Shown piece after piece: positions 28,569 to 37,886 of a DNA stretch of 55,335 nucleotides (within the stretch, counting starts at the first letter, position 1; each line of letters starts with the position of its first letter). The notes under the pieces were generated by a model. That model saw only the letters and a program-made list of their open reading frames with translations. It had not been told where the DNA came from and ran no database searches. Made by a program: the position numbers and the translations under genes. Origin of the DNA: Salisaeta longa DSM 21114 (GTDB taxonomy: Bacteria; Bacteroidota; Rhodothermia; Rhodothermales; Salinibacteraceae); contig NZ_ATTH01000003.1 of NCBI RefSeq assembly GCF_000419585.1, positions 1 through 55,335 on the forward strand, written 5' to 3'.

Positions 28569-29789
28569 ATGTCTGCGCTTCCTCAAACCTGGACGTTCGG
28601 CAACATCCGCTTCCACCTCGTCCACGACGACATCTTTGAAGTGCCCGCCCGCGCCATCGTCAGTAGCGACCAGACCGATTTCTATCCTCATTCGGATTCT
28701 CATACCGTTCGAGGGCAGATCTATCTCCGATACGGGGACGCTGTACAAGATCAGTTGAACGCGAAGACGCAAGGCCGTGCTCTTCCTCGTGGCACGGTGC
28801 TAAAGACAAAAGCCCCAGACACGTACGAGTCCATCTACCACATTGGGTTTCATCATTCGCATGAGTGGCTTGACCCAGAAGCGAGCGAAGAGGACGAAGA
28901 GTCAGAGTTTGTCCGCATCATCACCAGTGGAATTCGAGAAGTGCTAGAGCGGTTTGCGGCCTCAGAGACGTCGTCGATTGCCTTTCCAATGATCGGGTGC
29001 GGTCTCTTCCGTCTCGATCCGGCCCTGCTGGCCTATGAGTTCATGAACACCCTCATGCGGTTTGCCCGCTCTGCCTCCTTTTCCAATGTTCGGGACATCT
29101 GGCTGGTGGTGTACGATGCTCCGCTGGTTGGTCCCGTTCTAAATTCTGTGGTTCAGTCGGTCATTGATCAACAGACCGAAGGATTTCAATGGGAGCCGCT
29201 GCGACTCGGTATTCCGCACCTCGACCGTTTTGAAGAGGAGGCGGTTCAGACAAACAGTCCGAAGTGGGGCGCTTGGACGATGGTTCGATACGTGGAGCTT
29301 CTGATCCACTACATGTTTTCCCATCTGGCCGCGCGGCATTCCGTCCCGCTACGACCAGAAGACGTGATTGCCTCCGGAACGATGACCTCGTTCGGATATC
29401 TGCGACGGAAAGCGTGCGAGCGATCAGAGGGTGTCGCGATGGCCGCTGCGGACGAATGGACGCGGTTTCTCGCCCATCGCATGCTTCATGACTGCGAGAC
29501 GAGGGAACGCCTGCTGCGTATCAATCAAGACCGAAATGCGATTGCGCACGGACGCAGTTTTCGTCCGGCGGACGCAATCCGCGAAGACGTCGAAGCTTTC
29601 GTAGACGTCTCGACGTGGAAGTCTCTGCGAGGAGAGCGAGGCAGTCCAGATTTGTCTTTGCTCGCGCCATGGCTGGGACGTTCCGGAGATCGTACAGGCA
29701 TTCTGGAGCGATGGAGCCCCGAACACTGGCGGTATGTCATTCCCCACTCGGGTGAGGTCTTCCGTCTCCCACGTGAGAATGGCGCGTGA
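28569..29789 (+). CDS. Macro-domain protein with C-terminal HEPN-like domain
   Basis: A 406-aa protein. Residues 1-190 resemble a macro domain: ARAIVSSDQTDFYPHSD, a loop RALPRGTVLKT, YHIGFHH, and the late motif SIAFPMIGCGLFRLDP typical of macro-fold phosphate loops. Macro domains bind or hydrolyse ADP-ribose and related nucleotides. The C-terminal part has DRNAIAHG with R322 and H327, the same R-N-x-x-A-H-G arrangement as in the upstream STAND protein, consistent with a HEPN domain. The two genes are on the same strand, 84 bases apart. A role in sensing or making an NAD-derived signal, with RNA cleavage as output, is a hypothesis. Confidence 0.65.
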   Translation: MSALPQTWTFGNIRFHLVHDDIFEVPARAIVSSDQTDFYPHSDSHTVRGQIYLRYGDAVQDQLNAKTQGRALPRGTVLKTKAPDTYESIYHIGFHHSHEWLDPEASEEDEESEFVRIITSGIREVLERFAASETSSIAFPMIGCGLFRLDPALLAYEFMNTLMRFARSASFSNVRDIWLVVYDAPLVGPVLNSVVQSVIDQQTEGFQWEPLRLGIPHLDRFEEEAVQTNSPKWGAWTMVRYVELLIHYMFSHLAARHSVPLRPEDVIASGTMTSFGYLRRKACERSEGVAMAAADEWTRFLAHRMLHDCETRERLLRINQDRNAIAHGRSFRPADAIREDVEAFVDVSTWKSLRGERGSPDLSLLAPWLGRSGDRTGILERWSPEHWRYVIPHSGEVFRLPRENGA

Positions 29790-29887
29790 GAGGTTGGCGT
29801 CAGACGCTAGCTGGATGCACGACGTTTGCACGCTGGGATGCCTCCGACATCAGGACATGTGCGTCCCGCTGATGCGAAGGCGTCTGC

Positions 29888-31906
29888 TCAGTACGGACTC
29901 ACGCGGCGTACGCGGAGCAGGCCAGAGTGCCCCTCAAGCGTAGCTTGGCCCACGACCTCTTGGAACCTCTCGGGGACGTGCATGCGGAATGCATTTTCTT
30001 TGCTGATGCACTGCCCCGTCACGTCGAATGTCCATTCCACCCACTGGCGAATTGCTGTCTTTGCTGTTCCCGTATTCCAGGTAAGAGCCGCCTTCCCCTG
30101 TCCTAGAGCCTTTCGTGACGCCTTGGTGTCGCTATTCATTAGCATCTCCAAGAGTGCACGGTCCCGTTTGGTAAGAGCCCAAAACACGCCTCGTGCCTCG
30201 TCCTCTATGAAGTCCAATGCCGTCTCGTAGACGGTCATGATCACAGAGTGGTGGGTTGCCTTGTCAGCAAGAGCAGTAGTTGCCGCCGCACGCATCGCAT
30301 GCGCAATCGCGTATGGGCTGGGCGGTTCTTGCTCAGCTGCTTCCCGCAGGGCTGTCTTACTCTCGCTCAGTGCCCCCTCAAACCATCCGCGTTTCAAGCG
30401 AGCCAAGATACTGTAGTTGAGAAGTCGCCCACGATCATAGGACGCCATGTCAACCTTCCGAAGCCGCTCAATGGCGGCCAGTACGTCATCCAAAGGTTCA
30501 TCGACTGTTGCGGCCTGGATCCTCGCCAGGATCCATGTCATGGTTGCCTTGAGGTTCATGCGAGACGCTTCAAATGCATCAGCATCCTCCTCGTAGGTGT
30601 CATCCTCGTAAAGGTCCCACAAATCGCCATACATCGTCACCCGGTCGCGGTGCTTCGTGGCAACCTCCAGCGCCTGGTCAAAGCGGAGCGTATGCTGAAG
30701 CGTGTGAATGCGGATGAGCTGGCTATCAAGCACGAGCGAGAAGTTCGCGGGGTCTTGGACCAACTGGCGCTCTACTGCTTTCTGCTGTGCGCCGACGGCT
30801 TTGGCCCGTTCCGTTTGTCCATCCCGGTTGGCCGCAAGCTGTAACATGTTGCGCATGCGGAAAAGGATGGGTTGTAGCGTTGAGCGCGATTCGTCTTCAG
30901 CGATGCTCTCCAAGGCGTCGATAACCCGGCTTAGGCTCGCCAGAAACGTATCGTGTCGCTCGGTTTCGCCAAAGTCTCGCCAAAGCATTTCAATGACCAC
31001 CTCGAACGTCGGACGTGGGCTTCGTGTCGAAAGGCCGGTCACCTGTTGACAGAGGCGCCTCAGAGCCTCGCGCTGCCGATGCGCCTCGTCACCCTCCAAG
31101 GGCAACGAGGCCCACCGGTAGAGGGCCAGTCCAAACATGCCGTCGCGTTCGGCAACCTGGGCGCGGCGGATCCGGGCGTCATCGCCTCCGGTCGTGAAGA
31201 CTCGTCCGCGACCATTTTGGACAATGCTATTGACGATTCGTTGTGGCCCCTCATGGCGCTGGTTATAGACGGTGTTGCACCAGAAGTCTGCCACGGTGAG
31301 CATCCAGGACGTCTTCTGTTGCTGAAGGGAGATATCGTCATCCAAAACGCCCAGCAGGCCCCGTGAAGCCAGGTCCACCTCGATCGCGTCTTCGATGCGC
31401 TTAAGCACGCTAGACAGGTCGTCTCTGGTAGACATTCGACCCTCACCCCTTCGAGTCCGGGAGGCGATGCACAGCTCAAGACGATCTAGAGGCTGATCGG
31501 CCGGAAGCGTTGCATCGGCCAACCCGATCAAGTCGAGGAGCATCAAGCGGTACGTCTCCTCGGGATGCGATAAGCTGCGCTGATCAGGATTACGCACAGC
31601 GAGAAGCTGAGCTCTCGGTGCTGTCTTGTGGACAGTTTGGAAAATTGTCTCTGTCAGGTCGTCTATCCTGGGAATAGTCCATTCAGCAGTCCCCGACAGA
31701 GCAGCTCGCAGGAGATCTGTTCGATGCATTGCATCACGACCGCTCAGCCCATACTGGCTAGGAATTGGATTCAGCCGGTTGCCGATTGTCTTCTCCGCGG
31801 AATTCCGACCCATCGGACAAAGCACGCCTCCAACGACCCAGGCTTCTTTTTTATCATCGTAGCCGAAATGACCTGATTCGTCAACGAAGAGACTGTATTT
31901 CATCAC
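29888..31906 (-). CDS. DUF3800 protein with C-terminal helical repeats
   Basis: A 672-aa protein. The N-terminus SLFVDESGHFGYDD is the DUF3800 signature (RNase H-like fold, D9 and E10), and the domain ends near residue 230 with a DFWCNTVYN-type segment. Residues 250-650 are helical, TPR-like repeats. DUF3800 proteins are widespread in mobile and defence loci; their reaction is not established. It is convergent with the macro-domain gene, with about 100 bases between stops. Whether it belongs to the same module is uncertain. Confidence 0.65.
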   Translation of the reverse strand: MMKYSLFVDESGHFGYDDKKEAWVVGGVLCPMGRNSAEKTIGNRLNPIPSQYGLSGRDAMHRTDLLRAALSGTAEWTIPRIDDLTETIFQTVHKTAPRAQLLAVRNPDQRSLSHPEETYRLMLLDLIGLADATLPADQPLDRLELCIASRTRRGEGRMSTRDDLSSVLKRIEDAIEVDLASRGLLGVLDDDISLQQQKTSWMLTVADFWCNTVYNQRHEGPQRIVNSIVQNGRGRVFTTGGDDARIRRAQVAERDGMFGLALYRWASLPLEGDEAHRQREALRRLCQQVTGLSTRSPRPTFEVVIEMLWRDFGETERHDTFLASLSRVIDALESIAEDESRSTLQPILFRMRNMLQLAANRDGQTERAKAVGAQQKAVERQLVQDPANFSLVLDSQLIRIHTLQHTLRFDQALEVATKHRDRVTMYGDLWDLYEDDTYEEDADAFEASRMNLKATMTWILARIQAATVDEPLDDVLAAIERLRKVDMASYDRGRLLNYSILARLKRGWFEGALSESKTALREAAEQEPPSPYAIAHAMRAAATTALADKATHHSVIMTVYETALDFIEDEARGVFWALTKRDRALLEMLMNSDTKASRKALGQGKAALTWNTGTAKTAIRQWVEWTFDVTGQCISKENAFRMHVPERFQEVVGQATLEGHSGLLRVRRVSPY

Positions 31907-32583
31907 GGTTGAGGCTATATGTAGCGATAAACTCGCGGTCGATTGCGATCACCTGATGGAGAGTCCGAGTCGACCGCTGCAAAAAAGCCGCTCTACGACC
32001 TTGGCCAACTCCTCCCCCATAATCGTCTCCTGCAGGCAAGACGATCTACGCAATTGGAAAGAAGATGCCCCGATGCCCCCCCGACGGTAAAGACATTTAC
32101 GGATACTTAGCCGGGCTTCACTCGATACGGCCGATACCGGTCGAGATGATCCGAGAGAACGTTTGTATTTGGGCCTACACACTGCATAATGAACTGCATA
32201 ATGAACGGGCTGGGGTTGACAAACAAATCGCAAATGACATGATCCCCGCGCTGCTAACCGCAAAGCCTGTTGATCTTTTTAGATGCGTCTGGCTCTATCC
32301 ATGTACTGCTGGTGCAGTTAAAGGGAGTTTTTGCCATGTCTCGCGCGAGACAAAGAGGCGCAAAATGAGGGTAGTGACATAGGAGACGTGAGGCAGGAAG
32401 GGCCACGCGAAGAAAAGTGACTAGCGTCGTTTAGGCACTGCAGTGTAAAGCCGGTACTTGCAAGAGCGCGGCGCTCCCGTAAGCGCTTGCGTTTGTGTGC
32501 TGGCAGGGCGTACCATGATGGCAAGCAGTATAATATAAAGCGAGTTATCCAACAAAAGACGAACCCTCTAAGGGTTCTCTTCA
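31907..32583. other. Intergenic region upstream of the recombinase
   Basis: About 680 bases between divergent genes. It holds the perfect palindrome at 32337 and a 12-bp tandem duplication (CTGCATAATGAA) at about 32187-32210. A frame at 32065-32382 is open but has no recognisable features. Being next to a recombinase, it might contain a recombination site; none was identified. Confidence 0.4.
32337..32352. repeat. Dispersed parS-like palindrome, copy 4 (perfect)
   Basis: TGTCTCGCGCGAGACA, exact, 230 bases upstream of the tyrosine recombinase. Confidence 0.85.
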
Positions 32584-33681
32584 ATGCCCAATCTCATTCC
32601 GCAGCTGCGCGCAGATCTGCCGGCTATACTAGATGATGCAGGCGACAATGCCGCACGGCGCATCATCGAGTTCTTTACCGCCGAGATCCGCAACAAAAAT
32701 ACGCGTGATGCTTATGGCCGCGCCGTCCGCCAATTTTTTGACTGGGCGGCGGGCCACGGCCTAACGCTTAATACCATTGAGCCGGTTCACGTGGCAGCCT
32801 ACGTGGAGCAAGACACTCGCGCCCCGGCCACCATCAAGCAGCATCTCTCAGCTATCTCCCGGCTCTACGATTGGCTCGTTACCGGTCAAGTCGTCGAATC
32901 CAATCCGGCAGCACCCGTACGCCCGCCGAAGCTCGTGCGGCGCGAGGGCACGACCCCAGTGCTTACCGCCGGCGAAACCCGTGACCTTTTAGATGCGATT
33001 GTACACACCGCGGGAGGCCCAGGACCGGGTGGTCAACCGACGGATAGTCAGCGCACGAGCGACGAGCAAGGTACAGATGCCAAACCGGGTCTAAGCGGTG
33101 GCGACGATTCAATCGTTGGGAAGGATTCTGTTGCTGCCCAAAGTGCCAAGGGCGTAGGTGTCGGGCGTCTTCGCGACCGGGCCATCATCGGCGTTATGAT
33201 CTACACCTTCGCCCGCGTCTCGGCCGTCGCGCGTCTTAGCGTCGGCGACTACTACCGCGCGGGCCACCGGCGCTTTTTACGCCTGCGCGAAAAAGGCGGG
33301 CAAGAGCGCTCCATTCCCGCCCATCATAAGATGCAAGACTACCTAGAGGCCTATCTCGATGCCGCCGGCATCCGCAAAAAGAAGAACGCGCCGCTCTTTC
33401 AATCGCTCCAGGGACGCAGTGGCACGCTCACTGGCAAACGCATTCTCCCGGCTAACATTCTCCACATGGTCAAGCGCCGTGCGAAAGAAGCAGGCTTCGA
33501 CCCGGAGCAGGTCTGCTGCCACACCTTTCGTGGCACCGGCATTACCACCTACCTCGAAAACGGCGGCGACCTCGAAATGGCGCAGCACATCGCCGGGCAC
33601 GCCTCTCCTGAGACCACCCGGCTCTATGACCGCCGCCGCCAACAGGCCAGCCGCGAGGAAATCGAGCGGATCAGAATTTGA
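32584..33681 (+). CDS. Tyrosine recombinase (XerC/D-like)
   Basis: A 365-aa site-specific recombinase with all catalytic residues in place: R211, K237, H313-x-x-R316, H339 and Y348. Residues 20-110 are the core-binding SAM-like domain. An unusual insert of about 50 residues (about 143-192), rich in Gly, Ser, Asp and Gln, sits just before the catalytic Arg segment. A likely job is plasmid dimer resolution or cassette movement. The gene is single and starts at ATG 32584. Confidence 0.9.
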   Translation: MPNLIPQLRADLPAILDDAGDNAARRIIEFFTAEIRNKNTRDAYGRAVRQFFDWAAGHGLTLNTIEPVHVAAYVEQDTRAPATIKQHLSAISRLYDWLVTGQVVESNPAAPVRPPKLVRREGTTPVLTAGETRDLLDAIVHTAGGPGPGGQPTDSQRTSDEQGTDAKPGLSGGDDSIVGKDSVAAQSAKGVGVGRLRDRAIIGVMIYTFARVSAVARLSVGDYYRAGHRRFLRLREKGGQERSIPAHHKMQDYLEAYLDAAGIRKKKNAPLFQSLQGRSGTLTGKRILPANILHMVKRRAKEAGFDPEQVCCHTFRGTGITTYLENGGDLEMAQHIAGHASPETTRLYDRRRQQASREEIERIRI

Positions 33682-33730
33682 CTGAGCCCCGTGCCTCCAG
33701 ATTCTTTTTCCTCTAGCACGCTATATTATA

Positions 33731-35827
33731 CTATCGCTTCCAGTCAAGAGAAACGAGCACACATCCATCCCGGTCGCATAATTCCGCATCACCAACATGG
33801 AACGGTATCCTATCCTCTTGAATGGCACAGCCTAATCGTGCTCGTTCGTCATCTTTGAAGTAGGGTGGATAGTGCGGAGATTTAATAAAAAAAGATTGTA
33901 ATTCGTATTCTTGTACGTCTGCACAAAGCACGGCAACATCCAGCCAGGTGCGCCCAATCAGAGCAAATTCACGAGATGTAACGTGGCTCTTCTCCACTAG
34001 ACGTCGTGCACTCTTCAAGTACCAGAGCAGGCCCTTACCGTGCACAGGGTTGCCATGGAAAGGCCCATTCCCATACAGAAATCCGAGGCGAGCTAATTGG
34101 GCCAAGTAGCTTTCTGCTGCTATGTGGCGAATCCCATGGAATGTGATCTGGCTCCTAATGCGTGTCGGATTGGGGTAATCGTATTTGTTTTCAGATGAGG
34201 ATTTACCCGTGATCTTGTTTGTTGCCTGTTGAATTACTTTCTGTACTTTTTCACTTGTATCCTCCAGCGTTTTTTCAAGCGAAGGTGGCTTCAACAGTTG
34301 AGCTTCGTGAAGGGCCTTCAGCAGATAGCCAGATCTCACATCCTTATACCCTCTGAGGTGACCTAAATCCACGCGCTCCCTGTACCTCTTTGCGTAGGGG
34401 TGGTAGAACTGCGTAGAATAAGCGACGGTCTGCCATAAACGTCGGTCGACACCGAAAACCCAATCCAGTTCTGTATCCAAGTCAGCCAAAGGAGTCCAGT
34501 TCTCAACTGGCCATTTTTGTATGCCGCTCTCAAGGCCTATATGGTTGCATATAGCGCCCTTCTTCATGTCGCGAGCAGACTTGAACAAGGTGCGGCATCC
34601 CTCAAGAATCTCGGGCAACTTATCATAAACCACTTGGCCGATCTTAGTATCAAGTACTCTCCAAGCCTTATCCCGAGCGCGACGCTCACGCTCCTCGTAT
34701 GCCTGTCTTCGGCGCTCCCAACCCATGTTCCATTGGTGTGATGCCTGCTCCCAGGTCCATGCGTCGGAGTAAGACTTGGCAGAGCGATACGGGCTCTCAA
34801 ACGCAATTGAGGAGCCAGCTAGTCCTGAGGTATTAGCCTCAGAACCTGAGATATCTTTGTTTACGGACTCAACACAAAGGTTAAATTTAGTAATTGACAT
34901 GATAGAAGATAGAACACAGTCAATCTCCTTAGTTTTTGATATGGCTCTCCAGGTGTTGGGGGCTACGAGATGCTGGGGTTGTTTAGAAAACGGTCGACGC
35001 TTGAGCTGTTCGATAGTCTCTGTAGGGTCACCCTCCGCACTGCTATAAACATAACCAATGCCGTCAATCTCTCTCAGATTCACCTCGGAAGGGCTAGGAG
35101 GAGCTACTCCTGAGGTTTTTTCCTTTAGATGGTCAACGGCGTCTTCTGGAACCCAGAGAAGACGCCCATCAGCCGCGAAGAGTCCACGCGCCAGATGACC
35201 AGGTTTTAATGCGATGGTGCGTTCACAGGCAGGAGTTGACTTACAATCGACCGCTTGACTGATTGTGTCGTGAGAAAGGCTTTTGCGGACAGTCTCCTTT
35301 CCTGGAGAGTTGTGTTCTGTTGAGAAGTCTTCGCTAGACGGATCAGAACATATCAAATCAAAATGGCGATCTCCTACAAGCATCCATACGTCATGGACTG
35401 AGGCTTCCCGATACTTGTCGCGCCGTTCCTGCCAGGCTTCTGCACTGATGGGAGAGCGCTGTACTTCAAACGCAATGCGGCGTTTGTTTGTAATGAGGAG
35501 CACATCGGCAACTTGGCCGGTCTCAATTTTCTTTTCGACGTGCACGCAAGATCCACCAAATGAGTTCATCAGCCACTGATAGATTGCCCACTTGAGCAGC
35601 TTGTGCTCACGGCTTTCTGGTCCATAGTCGGGATCATCGAGAGAGCAATCTGCCCCATCATAGTGAGCGAAATGCCAAGTCACAGTGCCCCCTTCCCGTC
35701 CCTTGAAGTAGACGGGCTGATCACAGGCTGGACAACGGAGAGCACGTCGCTTACTGAGCAGACGAACTTTGTCGAGTGAAGCCTCTGGAGCAAATATTGA
35801 AGTGGTGCCGTGAAGGGCGCTAAGCAT
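33731..35827 (-). CDS. CoiA-like nuclease with long C-terminal extension
   Basis: A 698-aa protein. The N-terminal 170 residues match CoiA/competence-type nucleases: CPAC (C32, C35), HFAH (52-55), ESREH (71-75), then the PD-(D/E)xK-like core with D108 and E121-V-Q123, and RRDKYR. The remaining 500 residues are unlike anything I recognise, with coiled-coil-like charged stretches near 350-400. CoiA proteins are linked to DNA uptake and recombination; here the gene stands alone, so a plasmid or defence function is also possible. It converges on the recombinase gene. Confidence 0.65.
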   Translation of the reverse strand: MLSALHGTTSIFAPEASLDKVRLLSKRRALRCPACDQPVYFKGREGGTVTWHFAHYDGADCSLDDPDYGPESREHKLLKWAIYQWLMNSFGGSCVHVEKKIETGQVADVLLITNKRRIAFEVQRSPISAEAWQERRDKYREASVHDVWMLVGDRHFDLICSDPSSEDFSTEHNSPGKETVRKSLSHDTISQAVDCKSTPACERTIALKPGHLARGLFAADGRLLWVPEDAVDHLKEKTSGVAPPSPSEVNLREIDGIGYVYSSAEGDPTETIEQLKRRPFSKQPQHLVAPNTWRAISKTKEIDCVLSSIMSITKFNLCVESVNKDISGSEANTSGLAGSSIAFESPYRSAKSYSDAWTWEQASHQWNMGWERRRQAYEERERRARDKAWRVLDTKIGQVVYDKLPEILEGCRTLFKSARDMKKGAICNHIGLESGIQKWPVENWTPLADLDTELDWVFGVDRRLWQTVAYSTQFYHPYAKRYRERVDLGHLRGYKDVRSGYLLKALHEAQLLKPPSLEKTLEDTSEKVQKVIQQATNKITGKSSSENKYDYPNPTRIRSQITFHGIRHIAAESYLAQLARLGFLYGNGPFHGNPVHGKGLLWYLKSARRLVEKSHVTSREFALIGRTWLDVAVLCADVQEYELQSFFIKSPHYPPYFKDDERARLGCAIQEDRIPFHVGDAELCDRDGCVLVSLDWKR

Positions 35828-36107
35828 GTGCGAGAAGAGACATTTGCTGTAGTGATTGTTTCGACCACATGAGCCGCCATATATACTTCTGTCGTCACAA
35901 GCTCAACAAAAATACGTAGTTCTCTCCCATATGGTCTTGACAGTACAGGATGTATAACCTAGGCATAGAACGGCTGCTTAAGCGTATTGAGGGAGCACGT
36001 GCGAGAAAAGCCGACCTGTCGCGGATGCCGAACGGTCAGACCCAGAACCATCCGTTCAGTCGCATCTCAAGCACGTCCGAATGCACCGAATCTCTGTAGC
36101 ACACGTC

Positions 36108-36125
36108 CTCAAATGATCATTTGAG
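36108..36125. repeat. Partition-type palindrome, site a (perfect)
   Basis: CTCAAATGATCATTTGAG, an exact 18-bp palindrome. Confidence 0.8.
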
Positions 36126-36290
36126 TACTTGAGTGTTTATTCACTTGATGATTTGCCCAAACGATCAAGAAGCCCCTCTCCACAATATTGGTCTGCGCTT
36201 GAGGGTCTAGTGGACCTGTGTGATCTTCAGAAGCTTATGACCAAGGAAGTGGCTCAGAAAATCTCCGGGCATCTCATCAGGATGGTACCC
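36108..36290 (-). pseudogene. Decayed cassette 1: RHH-gene tail plus recombinase-like fragment
   Basis: Begins at a perfect CTCAAATGATCATTTGAG. On the minus strand it shows a frameshifted copy of the RHH gene's last 15 codons (NIVE then LLDRLGKSSSE), next to a segment, MPGDFLSHFLGHKLL, like the end of a tyrosine recombinase. Confidence 0.55.
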
Positions 36291-36455
36291 GACGGTGCTA
36301 GTTGCAGAAAGAATAATGGCCGCGCTGCACTTTGCGATCACCTTAGAGGGCTCGTGCGTGCCCTTCGCACATACCCGGTGGCTGCTGGATCCAGAACCAT
36401 CCATGCAGCCGTATCTCAGGCATGCCTGCATGCTTCGACCCTTACAGGGCATATT

Positions 36456-36473
36456 TTTGAATGATCATTTGAG
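36456..36473. repeat. Partition-type palindrome, site b (three mismatches)
   Basis: Keeps ATGATCATTTGAG of the 18-bp site; the left arm has diverged. Confidence 0.6.
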
Positions 36474-36707
36474 TGTTTGTGCATTTACTCATTTGATGAT
36501 TTACCTAAATGATGAAGAAGTGCTTCCTTCACAATGTCGGTCTACGCGTATGTAGTAGGCGGCTGCAGTCTGTGGATGCCTATCGCCAAGGAAGTGCTGC
36601 AAAACCTCTTCGGGCATATCCCGGCCGGTTCCTCGGATGTTGGCTTTCCGAGTCAACAACCTAATCTTCGCCAAGTAGCTTGAGTCCAAATGAACAAAGA
36701 GCCTCAA
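36456..36707 (-). pseudogene. Decayed cassette 2: RHH-gene tail plus recombinase-like fragment
   Basis: Begins at an imperfect palindrome (36456-36473). The minus strand encodes DIVKEALLHHLGKSSNE, clearly related to DIVEGLLREYLGE of the intact RHH protein, preceded by MPEEVLQHFLGDRHPQTAAAYY, which resembles a tyrosine recombinase C-terminus including the catalytic Tyr region. Confidence 0.6.
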
Positions 36708-36836
36708 TGACGAGGCGCTCTACGAAGGTGAGATGAGCAGCTTGAGCGGGATTGAAGGGGCTTTTAATTTAGTCGCCTTTGTGTACACATCAAGTGAGAT
36801 AACCATGCAGCCCCCACTATTACCAGTCATCACCTT

Positions 36837-36854
36837 CTCAAATGATCATTTGAG
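36837..36854. repeat. Partition-type palindrome, site c (perfect)
   Basis: CTCAAATGATCATTTGAG, 24 bases beyond the stop of the intact RHH gene. Confidence 0.8.
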
Positions 36855-36877
36855 TGTTTGTGCATTTACCCATTTGA

Positions 36878-37108
36878 TTATTCACCCAAATACTCACGCA
36901 GCAACCCCTCCACAATATCGGTCATGCTCGCACCGTGGCGCGTAGCGTATACCTTCAACTCTGTGTGCAGGGACTCGGGAATTTCGACGTTTAGCCGCTT
37001 ACGGCGCTCGTCATCGCCGGCCACTTTCTTCTTTAGCTCCTCGATACTTGCTGAGTAACCTCCCGATTTTGCTTTAGCGGCGTTCGACAGCGTGTTCTTC
37101 TTCGCCAT
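36878..37108 (-). CDS. Ribbon-helix-helix DNA-binding protein, ParB-like partner of ParA
   Basis: A 76-aa protein from ATG at 37108, which overlaps the parA end by 35 bases; an upstream start at 37183 would add 25 unlikely residues. The second half is an RHH fold: RLNVEIPESLHTELKVYATR, then SMTDIVEGLLREYLGE. The N-terminus is basic and flexible, as in ParG/Omega-type partition proteins. It should bind the CTCAAATGATCATTTGAG sites that lie on both sides of the operon and both repress parA and form the partition complex. Two decayed copies of its 3' end lie downstream. Confidence 0.8.
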   Translation of the reverse strand: MAKKNTLSNAAKAKSGGYSASIEELKKKVAGDDERRKRLNVEIPESLHTELKVYATRHGASMTDIVEGLLREYLGE

Positions 37109-37745
37109 GGATGAACTCCAATAATTGATTCTTGATCGTGGTGATTTCGTTTGCAGCTTTACTTCCCTTCGCATTATGAACAACAGTCGCCCCTTCAGCT
37201 AGGGCCTCAACAAACGCTATTCGCTGATGCGTGCGTGCATCCAGAATTGGAATGCCGTAGGCTTCAACCGCCTCGTCTACCTCACTGGCGACGTTCGTCC
37301 CCACGATTGCACGGTTGATCACGAAACAAGCCTTCGGACGGCCGTCGGTTATTTCTTGGCGCGTCTTAATGAGTTCAACCATTTCTGAGACAGCCCAGAT
37401 ATCGGCTGCACTGGGTTGGATCGGAATGAGAACTACATCAGCTGCCTTGACGGCCGAGACAATCATCTCTTGTAGCTTGGCCGCTCCGTCGATCACAATG
37501 AAATCGAAGGCGTGCTCGATTTCTTTCGTATCTTTCTTCAGCGTCGGACGATCGATACCAACCACGCCCGGAAGATTGCTGTCTTCTTCTTGAACCCGGC
37601 GCCAATCTCGTGCCGTCCCTTGCGGGTCTGAGTCCGCAATGATAACGGAGTATCCATCGAGCTGCAGCGCACCAGCAAGATTGGTGCTTATGGTGCTCTT
37701 ACCGCTACCACCCTTGCTGTTTAGAACAGCGATGACTGTCGCCAT
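37074..37745 (-). CDS. parA: ParA-family partition ATPase
   Basis: A 223-aa ParA of the short type (no N-terminal HTH). The deviant Walker A is KGGSGKST near residue 11, preceded by AVLNS. A further motif ADSDPQGTARDW and the Walker B-like DFIVIDGAA are in place. It moves plasmid copies along the nucleoid before division. The downstream RHH gene overlaps it. Palindromes d and e (37747-37764 and 37887-37904) lie in the promoter region, one directly abutting the start codon, consistent with self-repression. Confidence 0.92.
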   Translation of the reverse strand: MATVIAVLNSKGGSGKSTISTNLAGALQLDGYSVIIADSDPQGTARDWRRVQEEDSNLPGVVGIDRPTLKKDTKEIEHAFDFIVIDGAAKLQEMIVSAVKAADVVLIPIQPSAADIWAVSEMVELIKTRQEITDGRPKACFVINRAIVGTNVASEVDEAVEAYGIPILDARTHQRIAFVEALAEGATVVHNAKGSKAANEITTIKNQLLEFIHGEEEHAVERR

Positions 37746-37746
37746 G

Positions 37747-37764
37747 ATAAAATGATCATTTGAG
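37747..37764. promoter_or_regulatory. Partition-type palindrome, site d, abutting the parA start
   Basis: AAATGATCATTTGAG with a diverged left end, one base upstream of the parA ATG. The position suits a repressor site. Confidence 0.65.
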
Positions 37765-37886
37765 TTTTTGGGGATCTGATCATCAAGATACGACAGGCCG
37801 ATGAGAGTGTAAAGCCTGCTCCCTTGGCTCTGAAGAGGCTTATCTTCGATGCGATTTTTTTGATCACTTACGCAAATACACGTTTG

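Larger units (their letters stand above)
35828..36877. other. Gene-free region with repeated decayed cassettes
   Basis: About 1 kb downstream of the ParA/RHH pair. It holds two diverged cassettes (about 36108-36290 and 36456-36707), described separately, each starting with an 18-bp palindrome. No intact gene is seen. Confidence 0.6.
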
